Shown: positions 1-8,541 of the stretch, one piece after another
How positions within the stretch are numbered: position 1 is the stretch's first letter
How the letters are laid out: every line of letters begins with the position of its first letter
Origin: Nostoc sp. CHAB 5834
GTDB taxonomy: Bacteria > Cyanobacteriota > Cyanobacteriia > Cyanobacteriales > Nostocaceae
Reading direction: 5' to 3'
Assembly: GCA_020829485.1 (NCBI GenBank)
Contig: JAIVFU010000036.1
Coordinates: 1-64,000, forward strand
DNA length: 64,000 nt
Position numbers and translations under genes: made by a program
Notes under the pieces: generated by a model
The model's input: the letters and a program-made list of their open reading frames with translations, nothing else
What the model was told of the DNA's origin: nothing
The model's database searches: none

Positions 1-27
1 AATTAAAAGGTATATCGAAGATCCTCA

Positions 28-115
28 TCACGGATAATATTGACGGTGGTTAAAACCACCGTTGGCACTTCCTCCCCTGTCTAAAAGCCAAGGGGCTTCC
101 GTGCCGTTCGGTGAG
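28..115 (-). mobile_element. Possible IS200/IS605-type right-end remnant
   Basis: Read on the minus strand, this stretch contains a hairpin (CCCCT/AGGGG, arms at 74-95) followed by GGAGGAAGTG and a short reading frame. Its layout resembles the structured 3' ends of IS200/IS605 tnpB-type elements in cyanobacteria. No transposase gene is attached, because the upstream side is occupied by another repeat. A similar hairpin (CCCCG/CGGGG) occurs near 41470. The family assignment is inference from general appearance. Confidence 0.25.
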
Positions 116-120
116 TTTCT

Positions 121-267
121 TGTGATCAAACTGGGTAGGGCGTTGCTGATTGCGGTATGAAAACGATTGTGCGTTACGGTGAAAATCCTTGTAGAGACGT
201 AAAATTTTACGTCTCTACATCCAAATTCATACCTCCATTCAGCAACGCCTGTGATCAAACTGGGTAG
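121..267. repeat. Inverted-repeat element flanked by an 18-bp direct repeat
   Basis: The core (140-248) has terminal inverted repeats GCGTTGCTGA/TCAGCAACGC and a central perfect palindrome at 190-219. The core is flanked on both sides by TGTGATCAAACTGGGTAG (121-138 and 250-267). A second copy of the core lies near 42369-42463 without the 18-bp flanks. This looks like a short non-autonomous repeat that inserted with, or later gained, a flanking duplication. Confidence 0.7.
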
Positions 268-384
268 ATAGGGAACTTTGTTGACTAACAAATGTCAGGC
301 TAGCTATTCTTAGGTAAAACTCACTTGAAGTTTGAAAGTGAATCGAATACCCTAAACTAGTAAACAATTTTCTCAAGGAAATTT

Positions 385-759
385 ATGAACAAAAAAATTA
401 TCTTGAATTTGCTTTCCAGTTCCTCAATTTTTGTGTCGCTGATGTCTACGCTGGCGGTATTGAATCCTGCCCATGCTAGTATTACTCAGCGATTAATGCA
501 CACACAAGACGGTCGTACCTGTATCACTAACCCACATGGTGGAAAAGATTTTGTCTGCATTCGAGATTCACAGAGAACGCAACCGTATACCTCTACACGT
601 TCCTCAACCGTTGTCACATCAGTATCAGATGAGAATATTGCCATGTTGAACTTTACTGAGGAGGAAAGTGATGCTGCAATTCAGACATTTGGCTGCGACT
701 GTCCATACTGTCTAAATTCTTTGCGTCAGTTGCGCGGTACTGGAAACTTAGTGTACTAA
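385..759 (+). CDS. Small exported hypothetical protein
   Basis: I do not recognise this 124-residue protein. The N-terminus (about residues 1-32) is a clear Sec signal peptide: two lysines, a hydrophobic stretch and a cut after an AHA-type site. The mature part is short and polar, with five cysteines. Two pairs lie close together near the C-terminus (CDCPYC), which suggests disulfides or metal binding in the periplasm or outside the cell. An AAGGA ribosome site sits just upstream of the ATG. It stands alone, with repeats on both sides. Expression is plausible and function unknown. Confidence 0.65.
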   Translation: MNKKIILNLLSSSSIFVSLMSTLAVLNPAHASITQRLMHTQDGRTCITNPHGGKDFVCIRDSQRTQPYTSTRSSTVVTSVSDENIAMLNFTEEESDAAIQTFGCDCPYCLNSLRQLRGTGNLVY

Positions 760-857
760 CCTAAGTTGCTAGTTAGTCTTATGGGCGATCGCTTTCTTTG
801 GGACAGTTAAGCAATAAAATACCGTCCAAGAAGAAAATGAGGAGGGCTGTATGCTAA

Positions 858-969
858 GGGACTTCCAACTAAAAAATATCCTATCGCTGTGTAGGCAGCA
901 GTGGGAGAAATAAAATGTATATTATATTATTATCTGAGTAAATTGGATAATTTATTTTCTGGAAGTCCC
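858..969. mobile_element. MITE-like element with GGGACTTCCA ends
   Basis: A 112-bp AT-rich element is bounded by the perfect 10-bp inverted repeat GGGACTTCCA/TGGAAGTCCC. TAA occurs directly outside both ends and may be a target duplication. It has no coding capacity and lies in the gap between the exported protein and the tRNA. This gap (760-1108) otherwise shows nothing recognisable. Confidence 0.45.
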
Positions 970-1108
970 TAAACGAAATAATTGCCATATATGCTATCAC
1001 AGATGACCTGTTGAAGGCGATCGCCACAAATTAAGCTTACTTTCAGAGTACCCTAGTTAACAGTGACAAATAATTAGTTAATGTACCACAAAATTCTATA
1101 GCTAGAAG

Positions 1109-1180
<72 letters not shown>

Positions 1181-1241
1181 ACACGAATAACTATCATAGC
1201 AGACTCCTGACAAATTAGCTAGTACCGTGCCAAAAAACTAA

Positions 1242-3482
1242 TTAAAGGGGGAATCTGATAGTGAAGGTGGTTTGACCGGCTCCACTCTCTACATAAATTG
1301 AGCCGCCTAAATGTCTGACCATTTTCTGCACTAATGCCAATTCTAGTCCAGTGCCGCTATGTTTCCAAGGATCGTGTTTGGAAAGGTGATAAAAAGGCTC
1401 AAATATCCGTGATAGTTCATTGCTGGTAAGCTCTAGTCCCGAATTGCTAATATTAAGCTCTAGTGCGTCCGTTATCAGGTGAGCAGAGACTGTGATGGAC
1501 TCACCTGCTGGGGTATATTTGCAGACATGGTTGAGTAGTTCAGTGATAATCCTCTCCATATCTGTGATATCTGTCTCAAAAAGCGGGAGTGCGGGATCAA
1601 CACTCAGGTTTAACTGCTGTCGCTGGCAGTTGGTGAGGTCACGAAAAGACTCGACAATGGGGTTAAGCCAGCTTTGTAAGTCAATGGCAATCAAAGTTGG
1701 GGGATCGGGTTCGGCTTCTAGATATGTGAGTGTAAGTAGGTCGTTAATTAACTTGCTTTCTCGCGCACACTCGTTATGCAGAATCTGCAAGAGTTGTGGA
1801 ACTATTTCTATCTCTAATATTTCTGCTGGTGTAAGGACACTTTCGAGGGTTTGGACTGCAAGGCTGATGCTAGTTATTGGTGTCCGCAGTTCTTGGGACA
1901 GGTTTCTGAGAAATTGGTTTTTGAGCCGATCGCGTTTTTCTAATTCTTTTACCTGTGCCTGGTTTTGTTTGTAAAGCTGGGCTTGACGAATAGCGATCGC
2001 ACATTCATTTGCAACCTGCTGCACTAACTCAATTTCAAATTCATCAAATGCTTCTTGTGTCGGTCTTGTCAACCAAATATTTCCCAAAATCCCTTGAGTA
2101 TCGAAAATTGGACAAGCCATCTGGGACATAACCAATAGCTTTGGTTCCCATCCCGGCACAATTTCCAAAAATTGCAATGTTTGTTTTTGCAACAGTGGCT
2201 GATAAACTTCAAGACGGTCTGCAATCTGTTTAGTCAATCCTTGACACTGAGGTAAGTTAGTGGTGTACTCGTAGGCAATAGTAACCATTTGGCAGGTGCT
2301 ATAGAGTTCGATTTGGCAACGAGCGAGGTTCAGTAACTCTGCTAATTCCTGGGTGAGTGTCTGCAATACCTGAGTTTCATCCAGACTATCGCGGATTTGT
2401 TCTGTCATGCGTCGCACCAAGGCTTCAAAGTTTCGCACCTGCTGCAACTGATTTTTGTGCTTCTGTTTTTGCAACTGCAACTTTGCTTTGAGATCCTTGA
2501 ACTGCTGACGAAGTTCTGCTTGTTCAGCAGCAATGCCGATTTGAGTTGCCAACTGTTTGAGTAAGTCTGTTTCTGTTTGCTGCCATTGACGCGATTTGTG
2601 GCAATGCTGGGCAATCAATAGCCCCCACATATCTTGCTCTTTGAAAATCGGCACGACTAGATTGGCTCTCACCTGCAAAGATGCCAGAAAATCTATATGG
2701 CAAGGATGCAACCCATCTGCATAAATATCTTCGACAACTTGAATCCAACCTCGCCCGTAGTGTTCTTGATGTTTGCCACTGAACCAGGGATCGGTAATAT
2801 TTTTTCCCAATAGGGGATCAGTGACAGTTGATTCGGCAATGATTACTCCACTACTATCAGCCTCGAAGCGATAAATTAGGACGCGATCGCAATTCAAAAA
2901 TTGCCGCAGTTCAATTGTTGTCTGATGCAGAATTGTCTCTAATTCTACAGATTGGTGAATTCGTCCGGCGATCGCTTCTAGCAGTTGTTCCCGTTCAACC
3001 TGGAGTCCAACTGCTTGTTCTGCTTGCTTCACAGGAGTAATATTGCTACTAGTACCAATCAGTCGATAAATCCGAGAGTTAGCATCCCGTAGCGGGGTGA
3101 GAGTCGTACTCCACCAAGTCGGAACCCCCTGGAATTGCAAACATTGTTCGTAAGAAATAGTTTTGCCAAATAGCACACATTCAGCATAATGTTGACGCAC
3201 CTTAGCAGCATCGTTGGGGGAGAGAATATCCTCTGGTTTTTTACCTCGGAGATCATCTGAACGAATGCCTATCCACTGCTCATGAGTGGGATTAAGTGCC
3301 ACATATCGAAAATCTCCGTCCTCCAGAACTTCAACTACAAATATTGATGCTTGCACAGAATCGTACATGCTCAGTAGAAATTGCTTACTACTACTTTTAT
3401 CATCTACTTCTGTGCCGAAGAGAATCTGAGGTGGTGATAATTTTGTCAACTCCATAGTTGATTCCATTGGATTTATATTCAT
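1242..3482 (-). CDS. PAS-GAF-GAF histidine-kinase-like protein with altered catalytic boxes
   Basis: This 746-residue soluble signalling protein has, in order, PAS (about 38-150), GAF1 (about 175-330), GAF2 (about 360-505), a HisKA-like dimerisation region (about 515-590) and a HATPase_c-like domain (about 630-746). The H-box reads NLSQELRTPIT, so the usual phospho-His is Gln530 (codon CAA at 1893-1895). The N-box reads ELLNHVCKYTP, with His652 where Asn is usual. The DxGxG box is NSGLEL, and the second glycine box reads GTGLELAL. Autophosphorylation therefore looks unlikely in the normal way. GAF1 carries a Cys261-His dyad where cyanobacteriochromes bind bilin, so light sensing is possible but unproven. 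No response regulator is adjacent. It may be a pseudokinase partner or a decaying gene. Confidence 0.85.
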   Translation of the reverse strand: MNINPMESTMELTKLSPPQILFGTEVDDKSSSKQFLLSMYDSVQASIFVVEVLEDGDFRYVALNPTHEQWIGIRSDDLRGKKPEDILSPNDAAKVRQHYAECVLFGKTISYEQCLQFQGVPTWWSTTLTPLRDANSRIYRLIGTSSNITPVKQAEQAVGLQVEREQLLEAIAGRIHQSVELETILHQTTIELRQFLNCDRVLIYRFEADSSGVIIAESTVTDPLLGKNITDPWFSGKHQEHYGRGWIQVVEDIYADGLHPCHIDFLASLQVRANLVVPIFKEQDMWGLLIAQHCHKSRQWQQTETDLLKQLATQIGIAAEQAELRQQFKDLKAKLQLQKQKHKNQLQQVRNFEALVRRMTEQIRDSLDETQVLQTLTQELAELLNLARCQIELYSTCQMVTIAYEYTTNLPQCQGLTKQIADRLEVYQPLLQKQTLQFLEIVPGWEPKLLVMSQMACPIFDTQGILGNIWLTRPTQEAFDEFEIELVQQVANECAIAIRQAQLYKQNQAQVKELEKRDRLKNQFLRNLSQELRTPITSISLAVQTLESVLTPAEILEIEIVPQLLQILHNECARESKLINDLLTLTYLEAEPDPPTLIAIDLQSWLNPIVESFRDLTNCQRQQLNLSVDPALPLFETDITDMERIITELLNHVCKYTPAGESITVSAHLITDALELNISNSGLELTSNELSRIFEPFYHLSKHDPWKHSGTGLELALVQKMVRHLGGSIYVESGAGQTTFTIRFPL

Positions 3483-3858
3483 GCGAGAGTCCCTGTCTGG
3501 TATTACTGACTCTTCTAGGCGCTCTCTTGTCGTTACGCTTGTAGTAGATGCACTTTAGCGCCTATAGCAAAGTATTGTCAGCTGTTGCTCATCGAGATTT
3601 GGATCTTTCTCTACTTCTGGTCAGAAATCTAGGAAAGCTAATAAAAGTCAGCTTAACAAATCCTGCCTTTTGAAGGCGAAAATACATTTGCAGATTAGGG
3701 CAAACTTATTGAAGTTAATTTTTAACAGTTTTTCAATATTGTTGCATATATTTAAGTACAAACCTCAGTATACATTAATAAAATTTATAATTCTTAATAA
3801 AGGTAGTTGGGAGTCGGAAAGATGCTTAATTCCATCCTCAGTCCAAGATGGTTGCTTG
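3483..3858. other. Intergenic gap, nothing firm seen
   Basis: The stretch between the kinase-like gene and the coiled-coil gene is AT-rich. A 72-codon open frame on the plus strand has no ribosome site or recognisable protein features. I see no repeat family member or RNA gene here. Confidence 0.5.
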
Positions 3859-4275
3859 TTATTGGTTTTGCTTGAGCAATTGTTCTAAGATTCTATCCAA
3901 CCTTTCTACAGCAGCATTCGTTGACATCTGACTCTCTCGTAATTCAAGGATTACCCCGTCTAGTACCGCGTTCCGCGCTTTAGTTGTATCGATAAAATCG
4001 TCAGTCTTCTCTACAAATCTGTCAGTCTTCTCTACAAATCTGTCAATCTTCTCCACAAATCTATCAGTCTTATCCATAAATCTGTCAATTTTTTCACCCA
4101 TAACTTGAACAGTTACGGCTAGACCATCAAGCTGTTTTTGGGTTAAGTCTTGACGTTCAACTAGTCGATCAATCCTCTTGTCGGCTGATTCTGCATAGCT
4201 GGCTGTTGATACCAACAACTGTTTAACTGTTTCTAAATCATTCTCAACATTGTCAAGTCGTTGTGCGTTGCTCAT
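3859..4275 (-). CDS. Coiled-coil protein downstream of an RHH gene
   Basis: About 138 residues, charged and predicted almost wholly helical, with no membrane segment or signal peptide. The middle carries tandem seven-residue units of the type DRFVEKT, encoded by 21-bp DNA repeats (about 4003-4090), which should form a long coiled coil able to vary in length. I chose the ATG at 4275. A GTG 33 bases further upstream, at 4306-4308, would add 11 residues and nearly touch the upstream gene. It follows a small ribbon-helix-helix-like gene, so the two are probably one transcript. Function is unknown; a partner or antitoxin-like role is only a guess. Confidence 0.6.
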   Translation of the reverse strand: MSNAQRLDNVENDLETVKQLLVSTASYAESADKRIDRLVERQDLTQKQLDGLAVTVQVMGEKIDRFMDKTDRFVEKIDRFVEKTDRFVEKTDDFIDTTKARNAVLDGVILELRESQMSTNAAVERLDRILEQLLKQNQ

Positions 4276-4310
4276 GGTGTATTCTCTTTTCTCCTTGTCC
4301 TCGCTCACAT

Positions 4311-4508
4311 TTAGACATTCTTCATTTGATCGAGTATTGATTGCTTTTCTTTAGCCCATTTTGTAATCATTTCTTCCATAGCTTGACTTTGGTCGATTTC
4401 AGTGGCAACACAAATAGTCTTGAATAATAAAGCAAGTTCTTTCGGTACGTAACCAGAGATTAATTTATAGTTTGGATCTCCCCTTTTACCGCGAGTATTT
4501 TCAACCAT
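4311..4508 (-). CDS. Small RHH-like DNA-binding protein
   Basis: 65 residues with a basic N-terminus, a short strand-like segment (YKLISGYVPKE) and two helices (LALLFKTICVAT, SQAMEEMITKWAKE). This is the size and pattern of CopG/RHH-type regulators or antitoxins. A protein with the same layout (SAAYLPKDL then SEAMEEAVRMW) is encoded at 58524-58709, so this is a small family in the genome. The downstream coiled-coil gene starts within tens of bases, suggesting co-transcription and possible autoregulation. The family is assigned by pattern only. Confidence 0.55.
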   Translation of the reverse strand: MVENTRGKRGDPNYKLISGYVPKELALLFKTICVATEIDQSQAMEEMITKWAKEKQSILDQMKNV

Positions 4509-4622
4509 AGATATATAAAGTCCGATATTATATCTATGTTGGCATGAAGAAAGACTATTTTTTCCTTAAATGTTCATGTACACAGGTTATCATATCGGCG
4601 TGAACAAAGAAATGGGAACTTA

Positions 4623-5183
4623 CTATCGCAATTTATGAGTATTCATTCCGGTGAGGATACCAACCAGCAGCCAAGTAATAGCTAATCCCATGACTTCGCC
4701 TAAAAATAACTGCATCAGGTGGTGTAAAATCATGCCGATAGCAGAACCCACAGGGACAGCAACAGCCCAACTTGCCGAAGAGACAAATATCCATTGCCAC
4801 GCGTTATGCTGGGGAATTGCTAACCATTGTGTTAATCCAATCCCCAAGCCGCCAAGCGCCCCATAAACTGCCCCAGATAGGATTCTCACAGGGAAAATCT
4901 GAGTGCTAGGTACTATCCAACCCACTGCACCAATACCGATCGCGGTGATGATACTCCAACCCAAAAGACTTGACAAAATCCACCTGATACAATATGCAGG
5001 TTCTTTGAGAAGACAACCTTGAGGAAGTGCGATGGCAAATCCGCCGATAGCTGCTTCTACGACTCCAATATCTGGTTTATCGCCAACTTCAATAAAGAGT
5101 AAACTCAATAAAAAACCGCCAAAAGTAGCGAAAGTCCACAGCAATATAAAGCTAAATCTAGTATTTTCCGGCGCGAATGGCAT
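4623..5183 (-). CDS. Hypothetical integral membrane protein
   Basis: 186 residues with four or five hydrophobic segments (about 10-32, 42-58, 66-92, 100-120 and 132-182) and very little soluble sequence. Glycine-rich transmembrane stretches (GALGGLGIGL) suggest tight packing. I do not recognise the family beyond a cyanobacterial membrane protein. Its start codon overlaps the stop of the upstream glycosidase-like gene (TAATG), so translation is coupled and the two likely act together at the cell envelope. Confidence 0.65.
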   Translation of the reverse strand: MPFAPENTRFSFILLWTFATFGGFLLSLLFIEVGDKPDIGVVEAAIGGFAIALPQGCLLKEPAYCIRWILSSLLGWSIITAIGIGAVGWIVPSTQIFPVRILSGAVYGALGGLGIGLTQWLAIPQHNAWQWIFVSSASWAVAVPVGSAIGMILHHLMQLFLGEVMGLAITWLLVGILTGMNTHKLR

Positions 5184-6430
5184 TAAAGTTTCTTTGGTTT
5201 TGATAGTCTGACAGTTTTAGCATTAAATAGATCAAAAAAACCTTTGCGTCGCTGTTGGGGTGATTCGGGTACAATGTAACCCCAGAGACTCTCCCAGTAA
5301 AAAAAGGAGATGCCGTCAAAATTGCGATCGCGCACCACCTGAACTTGTTCTCTAATTTGTGCCATTTTCACAGGATTACGCACCGTTCCCGTTGATATAC
5401 CAATACCTACAGGAATTAGACTTTGAGCCAATTTTATCGATGGAAGTTCTAGTTGAGCGATAAAAGAGTTTTTGTCATTTCGATATACCTGTAAAATTAA
5501 CTCATTAACTAAACCTTTTTTTACCCAATTTTCCCAATCTTGCAAATAGTATTTGTAAGCAAAAGCTTGATAGTTAGGAGACAGAGATATTCTAACGTTG
5601 GGTTTAACAGCCTTTACAGCTTGATAAATTTCTGCCATAAAATCAGTAATTTTGTCTGCCCGCCACCGCATCCATTCTAAGTTAAAAGGATCAGTTGGGG
5701 GACTTTTGCCTTGATGCTCTTGCTGGTAGAGTTCAATAGTGAAGCGATCGTAGCCAAACTGTACCGGCATCCCAAAATGATCGTCAAGCTGAATACCATC
5801 CACATCGTAATCCCTGACTACTTCTAAAATTAGCGATTGGATAAACTCTTGCACTTGCGGATGTAAGGGATTTAACCAGGCCACCTTACTAACCAAAACA
5901 TTATCGATTTCTTCCGGTGGGGCATCTTGGGTAGACTTTATACCTTCTTGCCCAATTGTCAACCAGTCGGGATAACGCCTTGCTAATTGTGAATAATGCG
6001 GTGTCATAAACCCATATTCAAACCAGGGAATTACTCTCAAATCTTTATTTTTAGCAAGTGTCACTATCTTTGCTAAAACATCCTGTCCACCGTGCATAAA
6101 GTTGAGCAAAGGTTGAGTTTCCGAACCTGTAGTCATTTTAGCTACAGCACTCTTATAAAAAGTATGTCCTCGATTCCAAACTACAGGATAAATTGTATTA
6201 AAGTTGAGAGTCGATAATTGGTTTATAGCACGGTTAATACCCCAAGGAACAAATAGTACACCGCTAGCAACATTAGTGAGCCAAACGCCGCGGATTTCTG
6301 TAGTTAAAGGACTTATTTTTTGGGAATAAACTGGCAGTGAAGAGACTGAAGAGAGCGAAAAAACTGTTAAGGTGGCTACTAATCCCAAACACAGTAAGTA
6401 AGAAACACAACGGCGAGCAACCCGATTCAT
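5183..6430 (-). CDS. DigH/YddW-like glycosyl hydrolase (GHL10, DUF187)
   Basis: 415 residues with an N-terminal signal peptide (about 1-36), then a TIM-barrel hydrolase-like domain that opens with the family signature EIRGVWLTN. Typical motifs follow: GQDVLAKIVTLAK, VIPWFEYGF, VDGIQLDDHFG and SPNYQAFAYKYYLQDWENWV. Related E. coli DigH binds and cuts denuded peptidoglycan glycan strands at the division site, so an envelope-glycan role outside the inner membrane is likely here. The acidic pair in QLDDHFG fits the catalytic region. It is the first gene of a two-gene operon, with a small membrane protein overlapping its stop codon. Confidence 0.82.
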   Translation of the reverse strand: MNRVARRCVSYLLCLGLVATLTVFSLSSVSSLPVYSQKISPLTTEIRGVWLTNVASGVLFVPWGINRAINQLSTLNFNTIYPVVWNRGHTFYKSAVAKMTTGSETQPLLNFMHGGQDVLAKIVTLAKNKDLRVIPWFEYGFMTPHYSQLARRYPDWLTIGQEGIKSTQDAPPEEIDNVLVSKVAWLNPLHPQVQEFIQSLILEVVRDYDVDGIQLDDHFGMPVQFGYDRFTIELYQQEHQGKSPPTDPFNLEWMRWRADKITDFMAEIYQAVKAVKPNVRISLSPNYQAFAYKYYLQDWENWVKKGLVNELILQVYRNDKNSFIAQLELPSIKLAQSLIPVGIGISTGTVRNPVKMAQIREQVQVVRDRNFDGISFFYWESLWGYIVPESPQQRRKGFFDLFNAKTVRLSKPKKL

Positions 6431-6663
6431 TTGTAAGCGTGACCTAGTGCGATCGGAATATATATAACTACAAAATAAAGTTGTAATCCTCCGGATGATG
6501 TAAAGAAATGATGATTCAGAATTCAGGAGTTAGAGGTCAGAATAGTTGAAATAAGACGGAGCCAATTTTGGTTATGAATCTACTTAACGATACCAAAACC
6601 TGATAAATTATGACTCCCAACTTTTAATTGTACAGACGCGATTTATCGCGTCTCTCCTAACTC

Positions 6664-8136
6664 TTAAAATCTTTCCACCCCTTCAAATTGTTTGAGTGCC
6701 GATGCATTGGCTGCTTCACCACAAGTTCGTGGTGTGGGGAATATCTTTTCAGGATTTGCTAACCCTTTAGGATTAAAAACTTGCCGTACCCATTGCATAG
6801 TTTCTAAATCAACTTGGCTAAACATCTGTGGCATATAGCATTTTTTCTCTTCACCAATGCCATGTTCACCAGAAATACTGCCACCAACTTGCACACAAAG
6901 TTTAAGAATTTTTCCACCCATTTCTTCTACTTGCTCTAATGCTCCATGCACAGAATTATCATAAAGAATTAGCGGATGAAGATTGCCATCGCCAGCATGA
7001 AATACATTAGCAACCCGATAACCGTATTGTTCACTTAAAGTCTGAATCTCATGCAGAACATAAGGCAACTGAGTTCGAGGAATTACACCATCTTGTACAT
7101 AATAATCTGGGCTTAAATGCCCAGCCGCAGCAAAAGCGGCTTTGCGTCCTTTCCATAATTTCAATCTGGTTTCTGGGTCAGTAGCAGAAGTGACATTTCG
7201 TGCCCCATTCCTTTTACAAATTTCAATAACTCGCTGCTTATTTCCTGCAACTTCCACTTCTAAACCGTCAATTTCTATTAGCAAAATGGCAGTAGCATCG
7301 CGGGGATAACAATTAGTTGCTACAACATCTTCAACTGCATTGATGCTGAAGTTATCCATCATTTCCATACCACCAGGAATAATCCCAGCGCTGATGATGT
7401 CAGAAACAGTTGCTCCCGCAGCTTCAATGCTAGTGAAATCTGCCAACAGCACACAAATTGATTCTGCACTTTTGAGAATTCGCAAAGTAATTTCTGTAGC
7501 AATTCCTAATGTGCCTTCGGAACCAACAAAAACACCTGTTAAGTCATAACCAGGCATCTCTGGAATTTGTCCACCTAAATCAATAATTTCCCCTTCCGGC
7601 GTGACAATTTTTAATCCTAAAACGTGGTTAGTAGTAACACCGTATTTGAGACAATGTACGCCACCAGAATTTTCGGCAATATTGCCCCCAATAGAGCAGA
7701 TAATTTGGCTAGAAGGGTCAGGAGCGTAGTAAAAACCAGCACCACTAACAGCTTGTGTTACCCAACTATTAATCACCCCTGGTTGGACAACTGTCCGTTG
7801 ATTTTCCAAATCAATGCTGAGGATTTGCCGCATTAAGGAAGTGACAATTAAAACAGAATCTATGACTGGTAAAGCGCCGCCAGATAGACCAGTACCAGAA
7901 CCGCGTGCTATGAAGGGTATAGAGTATTGGTTGCATATTTTCACAATTTGGGCAACTTGTTCTGTAGTTCTGGGTAACACCACCACAGCCGGACGTTGGC
8001 GATAACCAGTTAAACCATCGCATTCATAGGTAATGAGTTCTTCGCGGCGTTGCACCACACCATTTTTGCCAAGGACAGCCTCGAATGCTTTGAGAATGGG
8101 TTTCCAGTTGCGTTGTTTTTTATCTTGGGTAAGCAT
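6664..8136 (-). CDS. glcD: FAD-linked glycolate/D-lactate dehydrogenase, GlcD type
   Basis: 490 residues of the vanillyl-alcohol-oxidase flavoprotein family. The PCMH FAD-binding domain (about 45-230) shows PFIARGSGTGLSGGALP and PDPSSQIICSIGGNIAENSGG. The C-terminal oxidase cap has VFHAGDGNLHPLILYD and SGEHGIGEEKK, which supply FAD- and substrate-binding residues. In cyanobacteria this enzyme oxidises photorespiratory glycolate to glyoxylate; D-lactate is an alternative substrate that sequence alone cannot exclude. Length is normal and the ATG is clear. No GlcE or GlcF partner is adjacent. A palindromic repeat (GACGCGATTTATCGCGTC) lies just past the stop. Confidence 0.88.
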   Translation of the reverse strand: MLTQDKKQRNWKPILKAFEAVLGKNGVVQRREELITYECDGLTGYRQRPAVVVLPRTTEQVAQIVKICNQYSIPFIARGSGTGLSGGALPVIDSVLIVTSLMRQILSIDLENQRTVVQPGVINSWVTQAVSGAGFYYAPDPSSQIICSIGGNIAENSGGVHCLKYGVTTNHVLGLKIVTPEGEIIDLGGQIPEMPGYDLTGVFVGSEGTLGIATEITLRILKSAESICVLLADFTSIEAAGATVSDIISAGIIPGGMEMMDNFSINAVEDVVATNCYPRDATAILLIEIDGLEVEVAGNKQRVIEICKRNGARNVTSATDPETRLKLWKGRKAAFAAAGHLSPDYYVQDGVIPRTQLPYVLHEIQTLSEQYGYRVANVFHAGDGNLHPLILYDNSVHGALEQVEEMGGKILKLCVQVGGSISGEHGIGEEKKCYMPQMFSQVDLETMQWVRQVFNPKGLANPEKIFPTPRTCGEAANASALKQFEGVERF

Positions 8137-8162
8137 AGTTTTTTAAAGTTCAAGGTAGATGT

Positions 8163-8541
8163 TTACAGGTTGCTTAAAATTGCAATTACTTCCTCAGATG
8201 AATTTAAAGCCATTAACGTAATACCAGCCAATCCAGGAAATTTATCTACATAATCTGCTTGATTGCGATAAAGTCGTAACTTTACTAATTCTTTTGCTAA
8301 CAATTGACGCTGTGGTTCGAGACTAATATCAAATTGGTCACTGACATACTTGTGAGCATTACCTGTTGTCGGAATTGAATGCCCTTGTTGATCGCGCAGG
8401 TAGTTTCGTGCTTCAATAAAAGCTGCATAGTACGCTCGACTGATGGCCGCACGAAACTTAGCTTCTTGATTGGCAGAAGTAGTTGCAGCACCTGCTAGTC
8501 TCTTTAGCTACTTTAAGATACTCAGACCAATCAAAACTCAT
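8163..8541 (-). pseudogene. HEPN-domain gene with a +1 frameshift
   Basis: The ATG lies inside the last codons of the upstream gene (ATGAGTTTTGA overlap). The frame reads MSFDWSEYLKVAKE and then breaks near 8497-8502. One surplus base there (379 bp in total, not a multiple of 3) shifts the rest into a good HEPN-like protein: AAISRAYYAAFIEARNYLRD, then LVKLRLYRNQADYV at the C-terminus. The RN-x-ADY motif is typical of PF05168-type HEPN proteins in toxin-antitoxin-like pairs. As written the product is truncated at about 27 residues. A real mutation, a sequencing error or programmed frameshifting are all possible. Confidence 0.75.

Noticed and set aside
3670..3888. 72-codon plus-strand frame
   Set aside because: Overlaps the end of the coiled-coil gene on the other strand; no start signal.
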